Made by a program: the position numbers and the translations under genes. A model generated the notes under the pieces. It saw only the letters and a program-made list of their open reading frames with translations, ran no database searches and was not told the DNA's origin. Shown piece by piece: positions 38,037 through 48,011 of a stretch of 57,832 nt of DNA (its first letter is position 1; each line of letters starts with the position of its first letter). The stretch is taken from assembly GCA_013426805.1 (NCBI GenBank), contig JACDZG010000037.1, positions 1-57,832 on the forward strand. Reading direction: 5' to 3'. The DNA comes from Chromatiaceae bacterium. GTDB taxonomy: Bacteria; Pseudomonadota; Gammaproteobacteria; Chromatiales; Chromatiaceae.

Positions 38037-38360
38037 TCACGCCTCCTCCATGGTACACATCAGGGGGTGCTGATGACTGCGGGCGAAATCGTTGACCTGT
38101 ACCACCTTGGTCTCGGCAATGTCTTTCGTATAGACGCCGCAGACCCCCACACCCCGCGTATGCACATGAAGCATGATCTGTGTCGCCTTTTCCCGGTTCA
38201 TCGCGAAAAAAGTCTCCAACACTTGGACCACGAACTCCATCGGGGTGTAGTCGTCGTTCAGCAACAACACCTTGAACATCGGAGGGCGGCGCAATTTCGG
38301 TCGCGCCTCCTGCACCGTCAGCCCGGATTCACGTTCCTCGTTGGGATTTGCGTTGCTCAT
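38037..38360 (-). CDS. clpS: ATP-dependent Clp protease adapter ClpS
   Basis: A 107-residue N-degron adapter. [20 protein letters not shown] carries the conserved Asn-Asp-Asp residues that bind the substrate alpha-amino group, and [14 protein letters not shown] carries the His-containing ClpA-binding and pocket residues. An N-terminal extension of about 25 residues passes into the ClpA pore. With aat and bpt upstream, it supplies the reader of the N-degron pathway. Confidence 0.95.
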   Translation of the reverse strand: MSNANPNEERESGLTVQEARPKLRRPPMFKVLLLNDDYTPMEFVVQVLETFFAMNREKATQIMLHVHTRGVGVCGVYTKDIAETKVVQVNDFARSHQHPLMCTMEEA

Positions 38361-38522
38361 GATTCGGAATTCTAGACAAATTTTGCCTGGGTGCGACGTG
38401 CATTATTGCTACGGTCACGCGCCGTGAAATCCGGGAAGCGCCCGGGCCCCGACCCGGACCGCGCGTCGACCCGCCTGCCGGACGCGCCATACTGGTGCAG
38501 GACGACTGGATGCGCATCCTGT

Positions 38523-38550
38523 TTGACCAACCAAATCAACTCACTATACT
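38523..38550 (+). promoter_or_regulatory. Sigma-70 type promoter of the cold-shock gene
   Basis: TTGACC (38523-38528), a 16-base spacer, and TATACT (38545-38550). Transcription from about 38557 would give a 5' leader of about 95 bases before the preferred start at 38653, which fits the long leaders known for cold-shock mRNAs. Confidence 0.65.
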
Positions 38551-38652
38551 AGGGACGTATGGTGCCGCTCGCCGGATTCAAGGTATGGCGCCATGCCAAA
38601 CAACAAAGATCACACCGAGCGAACCTCGGAAACCCCGGAGGAGTACGTTTCA

Positions 38653-38859
38653 ATGATCACCGGTATTGTTAAGTGGTTCAACAATGCAAAGGGTTATGGG
38701 TTCGTCAAGCCCGACGGCCGCGAGGAAGACGTGTTCGTACACTTCTCCTCGATCGACATGGATGGTTACAAGACGCTGAGAGAAGGCCAAAAGGTCGAGT
38801 TCGAGGTCAGTCAAGGGCCAAAAGGTCTGCACGCTGCCGCGGTCCATCGCGTGAGCTGA
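38653..38859 (+). CDS. Cold-shock domain protein (CspD/CspA family)
   Basis: A 68-residue cold-shock protein. [19 protein letters not shown] contains RNP1 and VFVHF is RNP2. It binds single-stranded nucleic acid and acts as an RNA chaperone. I choose the ATG at 38653 because GGAGGAG lies at proper distance and the protein then starts as the family does. An upstream in-frame ATG at 38593 would add 20 polar residues. Position between clpS and icd matches cspD of Pseudomonas. Confidence 0.92.
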   Translation: MITGIVKWFNNAKGYGFVKPDGREEDVFVHFSSIDMDGYKTLREGQKVEFEVSQGPKGLHAAAVHRVS

Positions 38860-38910
38860 TCACCCGCACCCCGTCGGCTGTCTGACGACGCGGGGCCGCC
38901 GGACCAACGG

Positions 38911-38936
38911 GCGTGCCGCCTTTGCGGCACGCCCAT
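38911..38936. terminator. Bidirectional hairpin between csp and icd
   Basis: A perfect 11-bp stem (GGGCGTGCCGC / GCGGCACGCCC) with a four-base loop in the space between two convergent genes. It has no strong T-run on either side, so termination may be partly factor-dependent. Confidence 0.6.
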
Positions 38937-38959
38937 TCTTCGCCAAGCGGTTCCTGCCC

Positions 38960-40216
<1,257 letters not shown>

Positions 40217-40458
40217 CGTCGGTACTCTCTCTGGGTCGCCGTAAACCTCAATCCTACCATCCCGGCGCGGTCAGCGGTGTTCGTCCGCACCCTACTTCTG
40301 TGAAGCACTCCTCAGCAGCCCGCCGGTACCCCGTGTCATAGTGCTACTGAGCCTGAGTATGGCGCCGCCCGCATCGCACCAACCAGGACGACGGCGCCCG
40401 CCATGGTCAAGTCGCTGTACGCGGACATCCAAGAAACCCCCTCTAAGAGTAGACGCGC

Positions 40459-40566
40459 ATGATCTGGACCTTGTTCGCACTTTTCGCCGCTGTCGTCATC
40501 GGCGGCCTCCTGGCGATCCTCTGGTGGACCAGGGACGGTTTCGCGGCCACTTGGGACGAACCCTAA
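40459..40566 (+). CDS. Possible 35-residue single-span membrane protein
   Basis: A short frame, ATG at 40459 to TAA at 40564-40566. It encodes a hydrophobic segment of about 22 residues (TLFALFAAVVIGGLLAILWW) followed by an acidic tail ending WDEP. A purine-rich AAGAG lies about 9 bases before the ATG. It sits alone in the 500-base space between icd and the next lipoprotein. Small one-span proteins of this kind often attach to respiratory or transport complexes, but I cannot name a partner. It could be chance. Confidence 0.45.
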   Translation: MIWTLFALFAAVVIGGLLAILWWTRDGFAATWDEP

Positions 40567-40734
40567 ACCAACAACCGGGGCACCAACAACCGGACCTTCG
40601 CGACCTCCTGCGTCGATCGGCGGCCTGCTGGGGGCCACACGGCGCCGCGACACGGGCACTGCTGCCGCACCCACTGTGCTAGCATCCTGTGCTTGCGCGC
40701 GCCCGCGGTCGCGGCTGTTCATCCGGAGGATCGA

Positions 40735-41769
40735 GTGAAAATGCGTTCGTTCGCGACTATCAGCGTATTGGCACTCGGCGCCTGGTTATTGGCCGGGTGC
40801 GCCGGGACCATGGTTGCGGATGGCTTCGACACCAGCCATCGCCCGCAACTACTGATCTCCGGAGCCAGTCGTGACGAAGTCAAGGGGCTGGCCATGGGTT
40901 CCGCGCGCGCGAAAGGCTGGACCATCGTCAAATCCACGAATGACCTCCTGGTCGTTCAGCGGCCGGTGGACCCCGCCTCACCGACCGCCGCCGCATTCGG
41001 CGCGGCCGGCAGCGCAACCCCGCCCGTCATAGAGGTCAGCTCGGCCTTTACCGAACAGTCGGACGGGGTCAATGTCGCCCTGCGCGCCACCCTGGTCAGT
41101 CAGCCGCCGGGCGAGCGATCACCCCAACGCCTTGACTATACAGACAATTATCGGGATGCCTTGAAGCAATCGCTCGAGTCGCTGCGTGCGAACTGGGACG
41201 CCAACGGGCAACGCGTCACCAACGCCATCCCGCCGCACACGGCCGGCGCCAACAACCTCGCCGCCGATCCGGCCTCCACGCCCGCCGACAACCCGTTGGT
41301 CAAAGTTTGGGGCGAAACCCTAGCCGAAGAACCCGCGGCCGGACCGGGCACCGCTGGCGATACGGTCGCCACCCCGGCAGCGCCGCGCCCACTGGTCACC
41401 CCGACGCCGCCCGTGGCGAGCCCCGCCCCGCAATCGACCGAGACCACCCGCTCACCCGCCCCGGTGATTGACGGCAGCAGCGCGCTCACGGCCACCCGCC
41501 CGCTCACCCTGTCGGTGCCCATACCGGCGCCGACGCCCGCACCGCTCGCCCCCCAGGACAACATGCTGACGCTGAGCCAGGCCGGCGGCACCGGAACCTG
41601 GGCCTACTATGCCGAGCAGTACGCGCGCTTGCGCGGATGCACCGTCACGGATAGCGGGTCGCAATTGATCGAGACCCGCGCTGACGGTGAAATCCACAAG
41701 GTGTCCTGTGTCGACGCCGAGAGTTACCTGCTGAAATGCGAGAACGGGGTCTGCCGCGCATTGGAATGA
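40735..41769 (+). CDS. Lipoprotein with Pro/Ala/Thr-rich linker
   Basis: A 344-residue protein. I start at GTG 40735, five bases after GGAGG; ATG 40741 is a close alternative. The signal ends in the lipobox LLAGC (Cys22 from the GTG). Residues about 35-160 form one folded domain (LISGASRDEVKGLAMGSARA, a BamC-like opening), then a low-complexity Pro/Ala/Thr linker (about 165-285), then a small C-terminal domain with two Cys pairs (GCTVTDSGSQLIETRADGE; SCVD, KCENGVC). I do not recognise the family with confidence. It is probably an outer-membrane anchored protein facing the periplasm. Confidence 0.65.
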   Translation: MKMRSFATISVLALGAWLLAGCAGTMVADGFDTSHRPQLLISGASRDEVKGLAMGSARAKGWTIVKSTNDLLVVQRPVDPASPTAAAFGAAGSATPPVIEVSSAFTEQSDGVNVALRATLVSQPPGERSPQRLDYTDNYRDALKQSLESLRANWDANGQRVTNAIPPHTAGANNLAADPASTPADNPLVKVWGETLAEEPAAGPGTAGDTVATPAAPRPLVTPTPPVASPAPQSTETTRSPAPVIDGSSALTATRPLTLSVPIPAPTPAPLAPQDNMLTLSQAGGTGTWAYYAEQYARLRGCTVTDSGSQLIETRADGEIHKVSCVDAESYLLKCENGVCRALE

Positions 41770-41809
41770 ACCCCAGACTGAACAGGCGTTCGCCGCACGG
41801 TCCCCGGCC

Positions 41810-42406
41810 ATGACCCACCGCCCTCGCGTGGGCACCGGGCAACGCGCCCGGCAGCAGCGACTGTCGCGAACTGTGTCGACCGCAGCGTTGCGAGCAAGAC
41901 CACGCCGCTTATCCTTACTCAGCGGGATACTGGCGCTCGGCGCCGTCACCCTGACCCAGGGTGCCGCACCCGAAGCGGGCATCGCCAAGGTCACCATTCG
42001 CACCGACGGCGGCACCGTCCGGGTGGAACTGACCGCCCCGGCCTTGACGCTCGTGGGGTTCGCCGGGGACCCCGGCAACGCGGCCCAACGCGATGACCTC
42101 ACACTCGCGGCGGAGAACCTCCAGTCCGGAGACGCACTCGTGCGCTTCAACACCCAGGCGCGGTGCCTGCTGGAAAGCGCCAAGGTCGACGCCGATCCAC
42201 GGGTGCGTCAAGGCACGGCCGACCTGGGGGCAAGTTACCGCTTCGGCTGCGCCGTGCCGGGCGAACTGCACTCCGCCGCCATCGGACTCTTTGTCGGCTT
42301 TCCGGCCCTGCGGCAGGTCCATGTCCACTACACGACGGCCCAAGGGCAAGGCGCGGCCATCGCGACCCCGAGCAACCCGACCGTCAACTTCATTCCCCTG
42401 CATTAA
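41810..42406 (+). CDS. DUF2796/ZrgA-like periplasmic protein
   Basis: A 198-residue protein. The N-terminus is unusually long and basic, so the true start may be later (a GTG at 41873 lies just before the signal-like LSLLSGILALGAVTL). The mature part matches DUF2796 as I know it: RVELTAPALTLVGFAGDPGN, then AASLELRF-type strands, ASYRFGCAVPGELHSAAIGL and LFVGFPALRQVHVHY. The family includes ZrgA, a periplasmic zinc-binding protein. The His-rich middle segment of ZrgA is missing here, so zinc binding is uncertain. Confidence 0.65.
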   Translation: MTHRPRVGTGQRARQQRLSRTVSTAALRARPRRLSLLSGILALGAVTLTQGAAPEAGIAKVTIRTDGGTVRVELTAPALTLVGFAGDPGNAAQRDDLTLAAENLQSGDALVRFNTQARCLLESAKVDADPRVRQGTADLGASYRFGCAVPGELHSAAIGLFVGFPALRQVHVHYTTAQGQGAAIATPSNPTVNFIPLH

Positions 42407-42555
42407 ACCGCGCCCGGCGCGCTTTGTGATGTTTTTGGATGAGATCGACCCCGGCAGACGCGACGATTGCTGGAGCCGGCGCGGTTTAGTTTGCGGCGCT
42501 TGACCGCCACGCCTCCCGGACCTAGCGTGCCCGGAGTAAACATCAGGAGCAAACC

Positions 42556-42795
42556 ATGGCCGCAGTCACCTTTGACACCTTACGCTTTGCCAAGAAACTG
42601 GAAGCGGCGGGGTTGCCGACACCCCAGGCCGAAGCGATTGCCGACGCCTTCCGCGAGGCCACCAGCGAGGAACTGGTGACCCGAGACTACCTGGATGCGC
42701 GTTTATCCGCCACTCAGGCCGATCTCGTGAAGTGGATGGCCGGGTTGCTGATCGCCCAGGCGGCGCTGATCGCGGCGCTGGTGAAGCTGCTGTGA
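42556..42795 (+). CDS. DUF1640-type small coiled-coil membrane protein
   Basis: A 79-residue protein with a CAGGAGC ribosome site. The layout is FDTLRFAKKLEAAGLPTPQAEAIADAF, a coiled-coil helix with an 'LxTRDYLDARL' segment, then a C-terminal membrane helix (WMAGLLIAQAALIAALVKLL). This is the common bacterial DUF1640 (CCDC90-like) pattern. Function unknown; often found next to small coiled-coil proteins like the next gene. Confidence 0.75.
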   Translation: MAAVTFDTLRFAKKLEAAGLPTPQAEAIADAFREATSEELVTRDYLDARLSATQADLVKWMAGLLIAQAALIAALVKLL

Positions 42796-42854
42796 GTTGA
42801 CAACCCACCGCTGCGGGCCTAGGTTCCCGACGAGGACCACCTGGAGATACCGAG

Positions 42855-43160
42855 ATGACCGCTGATGTTGACAACCTCGTGCTTGAGCACCTGCGCCTGC
42901 TGCGTTCCGACATCAAGGAGATGCGCACCGAGATGCAAAGCGGCTTTCACGATCTGAAAGACCGCATGGCGCGGCTGGAAACGGCCATGTTGCGCGTCAA
43001 GCGCGATGCGCTCGGCGCGGAGGAGAGTGTGCCTTCTGATCGACTCCACCGACCAGACGGATTATCCGCTCGGCATCGCTCTCGACTCGAAACAAGCAGG
43101 GAACCCCAAACGAAAAACCCCGGTTACGGGGTCCGTAACCGGGGTCTATTTCGCGTCTGA
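42855..43160 (+). CDS. Small coiled-coil hypothetical protein
   Basis: A 101-residue frame. The first 55 residues (NLVLEHLRLLRSDIKEMRT, then DLKDRMARLETAMLRVKRD) look like the short coiled-coil proteins that accompany DUF1640 genes. The last 45 residues lose the helical pattern and run into the tRNA terminator hairpin, so the gene is probably frameshifted after about codon 55. It follows the DUF1640 gene by 59 bases. Confidence 0.5.
   Translation: MTADVDNLVLEHLRLLRSDIKEMRTEMQSGFHDLKDRMARLETAMLRVKRDALGAEESVPSDRLHRPDGLSARHRSRLETSREPQTKNPGYGVRNRGLFRV
43113..43145 (-). terminator. Intrinsic terminator of the tRNA cluster
   Basis: On the minus strand a perfect 12-bp stem (CCCCGGTTACGG / CCGTAACCGGGG) with a three-base loop is followed by TTTTTCG. 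It lies about 25 bases after the last tRNA. Confidence 0.85.
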
Positions 43161-43170
43161 GTCATCGATT

Positions 43171-43246
43171 TGGTGGGTCGTGTAGGATTCGAACCTACGA
43201 CCGATGGATTAAGAGTCCACTGCTCTACCAACTGAGCTAACGACCC
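43171..43246 (-). tRNA. tRNA-Lys (CTT)
   Basis: 76 bases with a full cloverleaf, encoded CCA, TTCGAATC T-arm and anticodon loop CTCTTAA (anticodon CTT). The acceptor GGGTCGT/ACGACCC equals that of E. coli tRNA-Lys. Confidence 0.95.
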
Positions 43247-43325
43247 GAATCATGCGAGCCACGCAGTTTACTGATTGAAATCAGGTTGTCAACCTGATTT
43301 GCCGACTGCGCGACACCTTGAATGG

Positions 43326-43402
43326 TGGGGTGGACGATGGGGATCGAACCCACGACCACAGGAGCCACAACCCTGCGCTCTACCAACTGAGCTACGTCCA
43401 CC
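43326..43402 (-). tRNA. tRNA-His (GTG)
   Basis: 77 bases with the extra G at position -1 opposite C73, encoded CCA, and anticodon loop TTGTGGC (anticodon GTG). Confidence 0.94.
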
Positions 43403-43460
43403 ATTGACTGACCGACATCGGACTGAACGATCAGGGCACGCCCCTCGCCAGTCATCGAAT

Positions 43461-43537
<77 letters not shown>

Positions 43538-43562
43538 CTGCGAGACGTGGAAATCAGGCGTT

Positions 43563-43639
43563 TGGTCGGGGTAGAGGGATTCGAACCCCCGACATCCTGC
43601 TCCCAAAGCAGGCGCGCTACCAGACTGCGCTATACCCCG
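43563..43639 (-). tRNA. tRNA-Pro (TGG)
   Basis: 77 bases with encoded CCA, GCGCAG D-arm and anticodon loop TTTGGGA (anticodon TGG). It is the first gene of the Pro-Arg-His-Lys cluster. Confidence 0.95.
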
Positions 43640-43750
43640 GATTTGGATACAGTTCCAAAAACGAAGACCCGGAAGAGTACGCGTTTTTTCCGGATCGGTC
43701 AACAGATATAGCCTTCGGACGTGACAACCGGACGTAGGGGCGGGCTTTCT

Positions 43751-43860
43751 CGTTCCCACGCTCCGCGTGGGAATGCCGGGCGGGCGCTCCGCGTCCGGTC
43801 TTGGCGCCGGACGCGGAGCGCCCGCACGTGCTCCCACGCGGGAGCGCAGGAGCGTGGGAG
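43751..43860. repeat. Nested palindromic repeat block
   Basis: Contains CCCACGCTCCGCGTGGG (about 43755-43771), a perfect 18-bp inverted repeat (43781-43798 with 43807-43824), and CTCCCACGC/GCGTGGGAG (43831-43860). This type of 'CGTTCCCACGCTCCGCGTGGG' element is common in intergenic DNA of environmental gammaproteobacteria. Confidence 0.75.
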
Positions 43861-43878
43861 CCAGAATGAAAGCCTCGG

Positions 43879-45069
43879 TCATACCCCGGCCAGCGCCCGA
43901 GTGAGATCGGCGGCCAGATCGGCACAGGTCTCCAGTCCGACCGACAGCCGCACCAGGCCCTCGCTGATGCCGTGCCGGGCGCGCTCCTCCGGGGCGTAAG
44001 TGGCGTGGGTCATCGAGGCCGGGTGCTGCGCCAGGGTTTCGCAGTCGCCCAGGCTCACCGCCCGCGTCACCAGGTGCAGGCGGTCCATGAAACGCACGCC
44101 GGCCTCATAGCCGCCGCGCAGTTCCAGGGCGATCATGCCGCCAGCGCGCGACATCTGGCGGCGCGCCAGCTCACCCTGAGAAAAGGACGCAAGTCCCGGA
44201 TACCAGACCTGGGTCACCGCCGGGTGCGCTTCCAGCAGTTCCGCGAGCGTCTGGGCCGAGGCGCAATGGCGCTCCATCCGCAGCTCCAGGGTCTTGAGCC
44301 CGCGCAGGACCAGATAGGCGTCCAGCGCCGAGATGCAGGCGCCGGTCATCTCCTTGACACCAAAGAAGCGAATCTGGTCGATCAGCTCACGCGTCCCGAT
44401 CACCGCCCCGGCCAGCAAATCGCCATGGCCGCCCAGATACTTGGTCGCCGAGTGCACCACCAGATCCGCCCCCAGTTCCAGCGGGCGCTGCAGGCAAGGC
44501 GTGCAATAGGTGTTGTCGACGATGGTCAGTGCCCCGTGCCGCCGGGCGATGGCGCTGACCGCGGCAATATCCACCAGGCGCATGTTCGGGTTGGCGGGAG
44601 TCTCGAAAAAGACCACCCGGGTCTGCGCATCCAGCGCCGCGGACAACTCGGTTGGCCGGGTCAGGTCGGCGAAACGCACCGCGATGCCCAGTCGCGCGAG
44701 CCCGTGCTCGAGATAGCCGAAGGTGCAGCCGTACAGGGTCTGATCCGCGACGATGGTATCGCCTGCCTTCAGCAGGGTCCACAAGGCGGACGTGATGGCG
44801 CCCATCCCGGAGGCCGTGGCAAGCCCCGCCTCGCCCCCTTCCAGACTCGCCAGGCGGGTCTCCAGCACCGTGGCCGTGGGATTGCCGACCCTGGAATAAA
44901 CATAGCCGGACGACTCACCGCGAAAGCGCCGCTGACCCTCGGCGATATCCGGGAAGGCAAAGGTGGAGTTGAGATAGACCGGGGGGTTCAGCGCCCCCTC
45001 GTGTTCCAGCGGGTCATAGCCCTGATGGATCGCGCGGGTGGCGAAGCCCAGCGTCTGTTCGTCGTTCAT
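43879..45069 (-). CDS. megL: Methionine gamma-lyase (Cys/Met metabolism PLP enzyme)
   Basis: A 396-residue Cys/Met metabolism PLP enzyme; start at ATG 45069 ([15 protein letters not shown]), as in the family. Marks are [25 protein letters not shown] with the Cys typical of methionine gamma-lyase, [32 protein letters not shown] with the PLP lysine, and [19 protein letters not shown] at the C-terminus. It would split methionine into methanethiol, ammonia and 2-oxobutyrate. A cystathionine lyase or sulfhydrylase role cannot be fully excluded from sequence alone. Confidence 0.85.
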   Translation of the reverse strand: MNDEQTLGFATRAIHQGYDPLEHEGALNPPVYLNSTFAFPDIAEGQRRFRGESSGYVYSRVGNPTATVLETRLASLEGGEAGLATASGMGAITSALWTLLKAGDTIVADQTLYGCTFGYLEHGLARLGIAVRFADLTRPTELSAALDAQTRVVFFETPANPNMRLVDIAAVSAIARRHGALTIVDNTYCTPCLQRPLELGADLVVHSATKYLGGHGDLLAGAVIGTRELIDQIRFFGVKEMTGACISALDAYLVLRGLKTLELRMERHCASAQTLAELLEAHPAVTQVWYPGLASFSQGELARRQMSRAGGMIALELRGGYEAGVRFMDRLHLVTRAVSLGDCETLAQHPASMTHATYAPEERARHGISEGLVRLSVGLETCADLAADLTRALAGV

Positions 45070-45237
45070 TGCTTGCTCGTCGTTCGTGAAGCCGGCACCC
45101 CGGCCTCTGGTGGCGTTCAACGAGGCTAAACGCAGTGGTGGACCGAGTTCAAGCTCAGGCTTCGGGTTCTCGGCGACAAACAGAACGGTTCGCGCTCGTC
45201 CGCCTGCGGGTGTTCTGCGACACAAGGACGTACCGCC

Positions 45238-46452
45238 TCATTCGGTGCCCTTTCCGAATAGCGTGTCATAACGGCGGTTGTCGCCGGGTTTGACCTCGTA
45301 GCATTCATCGACCAGATGCGGAGTGCCGGCGGCGATCAGCTCGCTGACGGTGACGAACCGGTAGCCGCGCTTGCGGATGGCGGGGATCAGCGTCGTGAGC
45401 GCCTCGGCGGTGTGCCGGCCGCGCCCGTTGCCGTGGGCGATGACGATGGCACCCGGCTTGAGGCTCGCCAGGACCCCCTTGACGATCTGCGCCGCGGACT
45501 GGCCGGCCGCGGGGTCGCCGGTGACGATGCTCCATTGCACCGGATAGAGACCGGCGGCGGCCACCGCATCGAGTGCGGCGGCACTGCAGGTCCCGTAGGG
45601 AAAGCGCAAGGTCCGCGGCAGAACAGGGATGCTGCCGTGCCCCTCGGCGGCGAACGGCTGGGCGCAGGGACGGGCGAGCAGGTCCTCGCGCAGCAATTCA
45701 TATTGAGCCTGGGTCCACTGGATCTGGTCCTCCAGTTCCCGGCCCCCGAGCACGCGCAGATTGCCATGGGTCCAGGCGTGGTTGCCGAGTTCGAACAGGG
45801 GGTCCGCCATCAATTGCCGGGTGCGCTCGGGGTGCGAGCGCATCCATTTGCCCCCGGCGTAAAAGGTCGCCTTGACCTGCTCGGCGCGCAGGAGATCCAC
45901 CAGTTCGCCGTCATAGCCGGTGACCTCGTCGGCCTGTTCGCACAGGTCGAAGGTCAGGGCGACCAACTGCTCGCCGTTGAAAGGTGCGACCGAGCGCAAT
46001 GACCGGGCGAACGCAGGACCCAGCGCGCCATCGGGATGCTGAGGGATCAGCCGCTCCGGCGGGCGGTGGTCAGCGGGCCGCTGTTGCCGGATCTTACGCT
46101 CGCCGGGGCGCCCCTTGAGCTGCTCCGGCGTCCAGCAAGCACCGAGGAGTGCCGCCGACCCCGGTCCGGAGACGGGCTCAGCGGCAAAAGCGCTGTCCCC
46201 CGCGCCGTGCGGCAGCGGATCGGCCGGCGGCGCGGCCGGGGCCTCGACCGGGAGCATGGGCGCGGCGGGCTGGATGGTCAGGTCCAAGGACCGACCCGCA
46301 CGCGGGGGCGGCGCCTCAATGAGCGGCGGTTCCAGCGCCGCAGGCATGGGCGCGACGGGCTCAGCCGCGACGCTCGGGACATCCGCCGCCGGAACGCTCC
46401 CCCACCCGAGGGCCAGGAACAGGATCAGCGTCCGCGTCAATGTGCTTGCCAT
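45238..46452 (-). CDS. Secreted polysaccharide deacetylase (NodB domain)
   Basis: A 404-residue protein with a signal peptide (start at ATG 46452, MASTLTRTLILFLALGWG), a Pro/Ala-rich stretch of about 100 residues, then a NodB homology domain. The metal and catalytic motifs are LTFDLCEQA (MT1), NHAWTHGN (MT2, the H-x-x-x-H ligands) and RFPYGTC (MT3). It removes acetyl groups from a polymer such as PNAG or peptidoglycan in the periplasm or outside; the substrate is not evident. MT1 has LTFDLC where many have TFDD, so one of the metal aspartates may be replaced. Confidence 0.82.
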   Translation of the reverse strand: MASTLTRTLILFLALGWGSVPAADVPSVAAEPVAPMPAALEPPLIEAPPPRAGRSLDLTIQPAAPMLPVEAPAAPPADPLPHGAGDSAFAAEPVSGPGSAALLGACWTPEQLKGRPGERKIRQQRPADHRPPERLIPQHPDGALGPAFARSLRSVAPFNGEQLVALTFDLCEQADEVTGYDGELVDLLRAEQVKATFYAGGKWMRSHPERTRQLMADPLFELGNHAWTHGNLRVLGGRELEDQIQWTQAQYELLREDLLARPCAQPFAAEGHGSIPVLPRTLRFPYGTCSAAALDAVAAAGLYPVQWSIVTGDPAAGQSAAQIVKGVLASLKPGAIVIAHGNGRGRHTAEALTTLIPAIRKRGYRFVTVSELIAAGTPHLVDECYEVKPGDNRRYDTLFGKGTE

Positions 46453-46472
46453 GCTGATTGTTTCTCTCCTCA

Positions 46473-46880
46473 TTGACGCTTCAGCCCGGCAAAACGCTCG
46501 ATAGGCCAGACCCCGTCGCGCAGCACCATGGACACCAGACCACGATAGCGCTCGCGCTTGCCGTCTCTGGCGGTACCGGTCCAGTCGATCAGCAGTTGAG
46601 CCGTGCCGACCCTGTCGGCTCCAGTCGCGCCTCCTGCACGTCATTGAAGTCCAGAGCGTCGCGCTCGGCACGCACGCGCAACGTCTGGCCTGCTCCGCCT
46701 CGGCGCGATGGCCGCAGCCGGCGGCGGCACAGGTGTCGAGTTGCGATGGGGCAACAGCAACGGCGACCGTGCCGCCCGCTCGTGATAGCCGCAGTGCGGA
46801 CAGAGGTGCACCCCGCCCTGATCCGCGAAACAACCCGGACAGAGTGCGTCGGGGATCGGACCCGCCGCGCCTATCCTCTT
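46473..46880 (-). pseudogene. Remnant of a zinc-ribbon Ser/Thr kinase-type gene
   Basis: The upstream part encodes a double zinc-ribbon, ALCPGCFADQGGVHLCPHCGY followed by RSPLLLPHR, the N-terminus of a group of bacterial Ser/Thr kinases as I remember them. It then jumps, with frameshifts, to a C-terminal piece ending LVSMVLRDGVWPIERFAGLKRQ and TGA at 46473. The kinase core is absent. The gene is therefore an internally deleted, frameshifted relic upstream of the deacetylase. Confidence 0.5.
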
Positions 46881-47100
46881 TTCTATTCGAGTCCGCGGGT
46901 GATTGTCGCTTGGTCCGTTTGTCGCCCGATCCTCGCGGGGCGTCGGCAGCAATTCTAAATGTCGGCGGCATCGCGTGGTCCCTGATCTCCAGTCTACCTG
47001 CGGCCGGAACCATGCCCAAGGCCCGCCCGCTGATGACCAGGCTCGGCTAAATGGTGTACCCTCTGCGGCCTGCTGGCAACCACGTTTCGGAGGAATTTGA

Positions 47101-47991
47101 ATGACAGGCAACGGTAGCGCCCCGGTGCTCGGGATCATCGGCGGCAGCGGTGTCTATGACATCGAAGGGCTGACCAACAAACGCTGGGAGCGCATCGACT
47201 CGCCCTTCGGCGCACCCTCCGACGCATTGCTGTGCGGCGAACTGCACGGGCAGCCCATGGTGTTTCTGCCGCGCCATGGCCGCGGCCACCGGATTCCGCC
47301 GTCCGACATCAACTTCCGCGCCAACATCGACGCCCTCAAGCGCGCCGGGGCCACCGATGTGATCTCGGTCAGCGCCGTGGGTTCGTTGCGCGAGCATCTG
47401 CGGCCCGGCATGTTCGTCATCGTCGATCAGTTCATCGATCGCACCTTCGACCGCGTCAAGAGCTTTTTCGGCACCGGTCTGGTGGCCCATGTGTCGATGG
47501 CGCATCCCGTCTGCCACCGACTCGGTGACCATCTCGAGGCCGCGGCGCGTGAATCCGGCATCGAGGTAGCGCGCGGCGGCACCTATCTGGTGATGGAGGG
47601 GCCGCAGTTTTCCAGTCTGGCCGAGTCCGAACTCTACCGCAGTTGGAACTGCGACGTGATCGGCATGACCAACATGCCCGAGGCCAAACTGGCACGGGAG
47701 GCCGAACTCTGCTACGCCACGGTGGCCATGGTCACTGATTTCGATTGCTGGCATCCAAACCACGACGACGTCACCGTCGATGCCATCGTCAAGGTGCTGC
47801 TGGCCAATGCCGACAATGCCCGCGGCCTGGTGAAGAAGGTCGCGCCGCGCCTGCACGACGATGCCGACGCCGCCGCCTGCGGTTGCCGCCGCGCGCTCGA
47901 ACATGCCCTGATCACACCGCCCGAGGCGCGCGATCCCGAGGTCGTCCGGCACCTGGATGCGGTGGCCGGCCGCGTGCTGAACCCCCGCTAA
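47101..47991 (+). CDS. mtnP: S-methyl-5'-thioadenosine phosphorylase
   Basis: A 296-residue enzyme of the PNP/MTAP family. It cleaves methylthioadenosine (from polyamine or autoinducer synthesis) to adenine and methylthioribose-1-phosphate. [52 protein letters not shown] and [17 protein letters not shown] are typical, with the D-x-D substrate region near the C-terminus (MVTDFDCWH). It is followed 20 bases later by apt, which salvages the adenine it makes. Confidence 0.94.
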   Translation: MTGNGSAPVLGIIGGSGVYDIEGLTNKRWERIDSPFGAPSDALLCGELHGQPMVFLPRHGRGHRIPPSDINFRANIDALKRAGATDVISVSAVGSLREHLRPGMFVIVDQFIDRTFDRVKSFFGTGLVAHVSMAHPVCHRLGDHLEAAARESGIEVARGGTYLVMEGPQFSSLAESELYRSWNCDVIGMTNMPEAKLAREAELCYATVAMVTDFDCWHPNHDDVTVDAIVKVLLANADNARGLVKKVAPRLHDDADAAACGCRRALEHALITPPEARDPEVVRHLDAVAGRVLNPR

Positions 47992-48011
47992 CTGTTTTTC
48001 GGAAAAGATCC

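Noticed and set aside
43751-43860. CRISPR array
   Set aside because: The repeats are palindromes of varied length without regular spacing, spacers or cas genes nearby.
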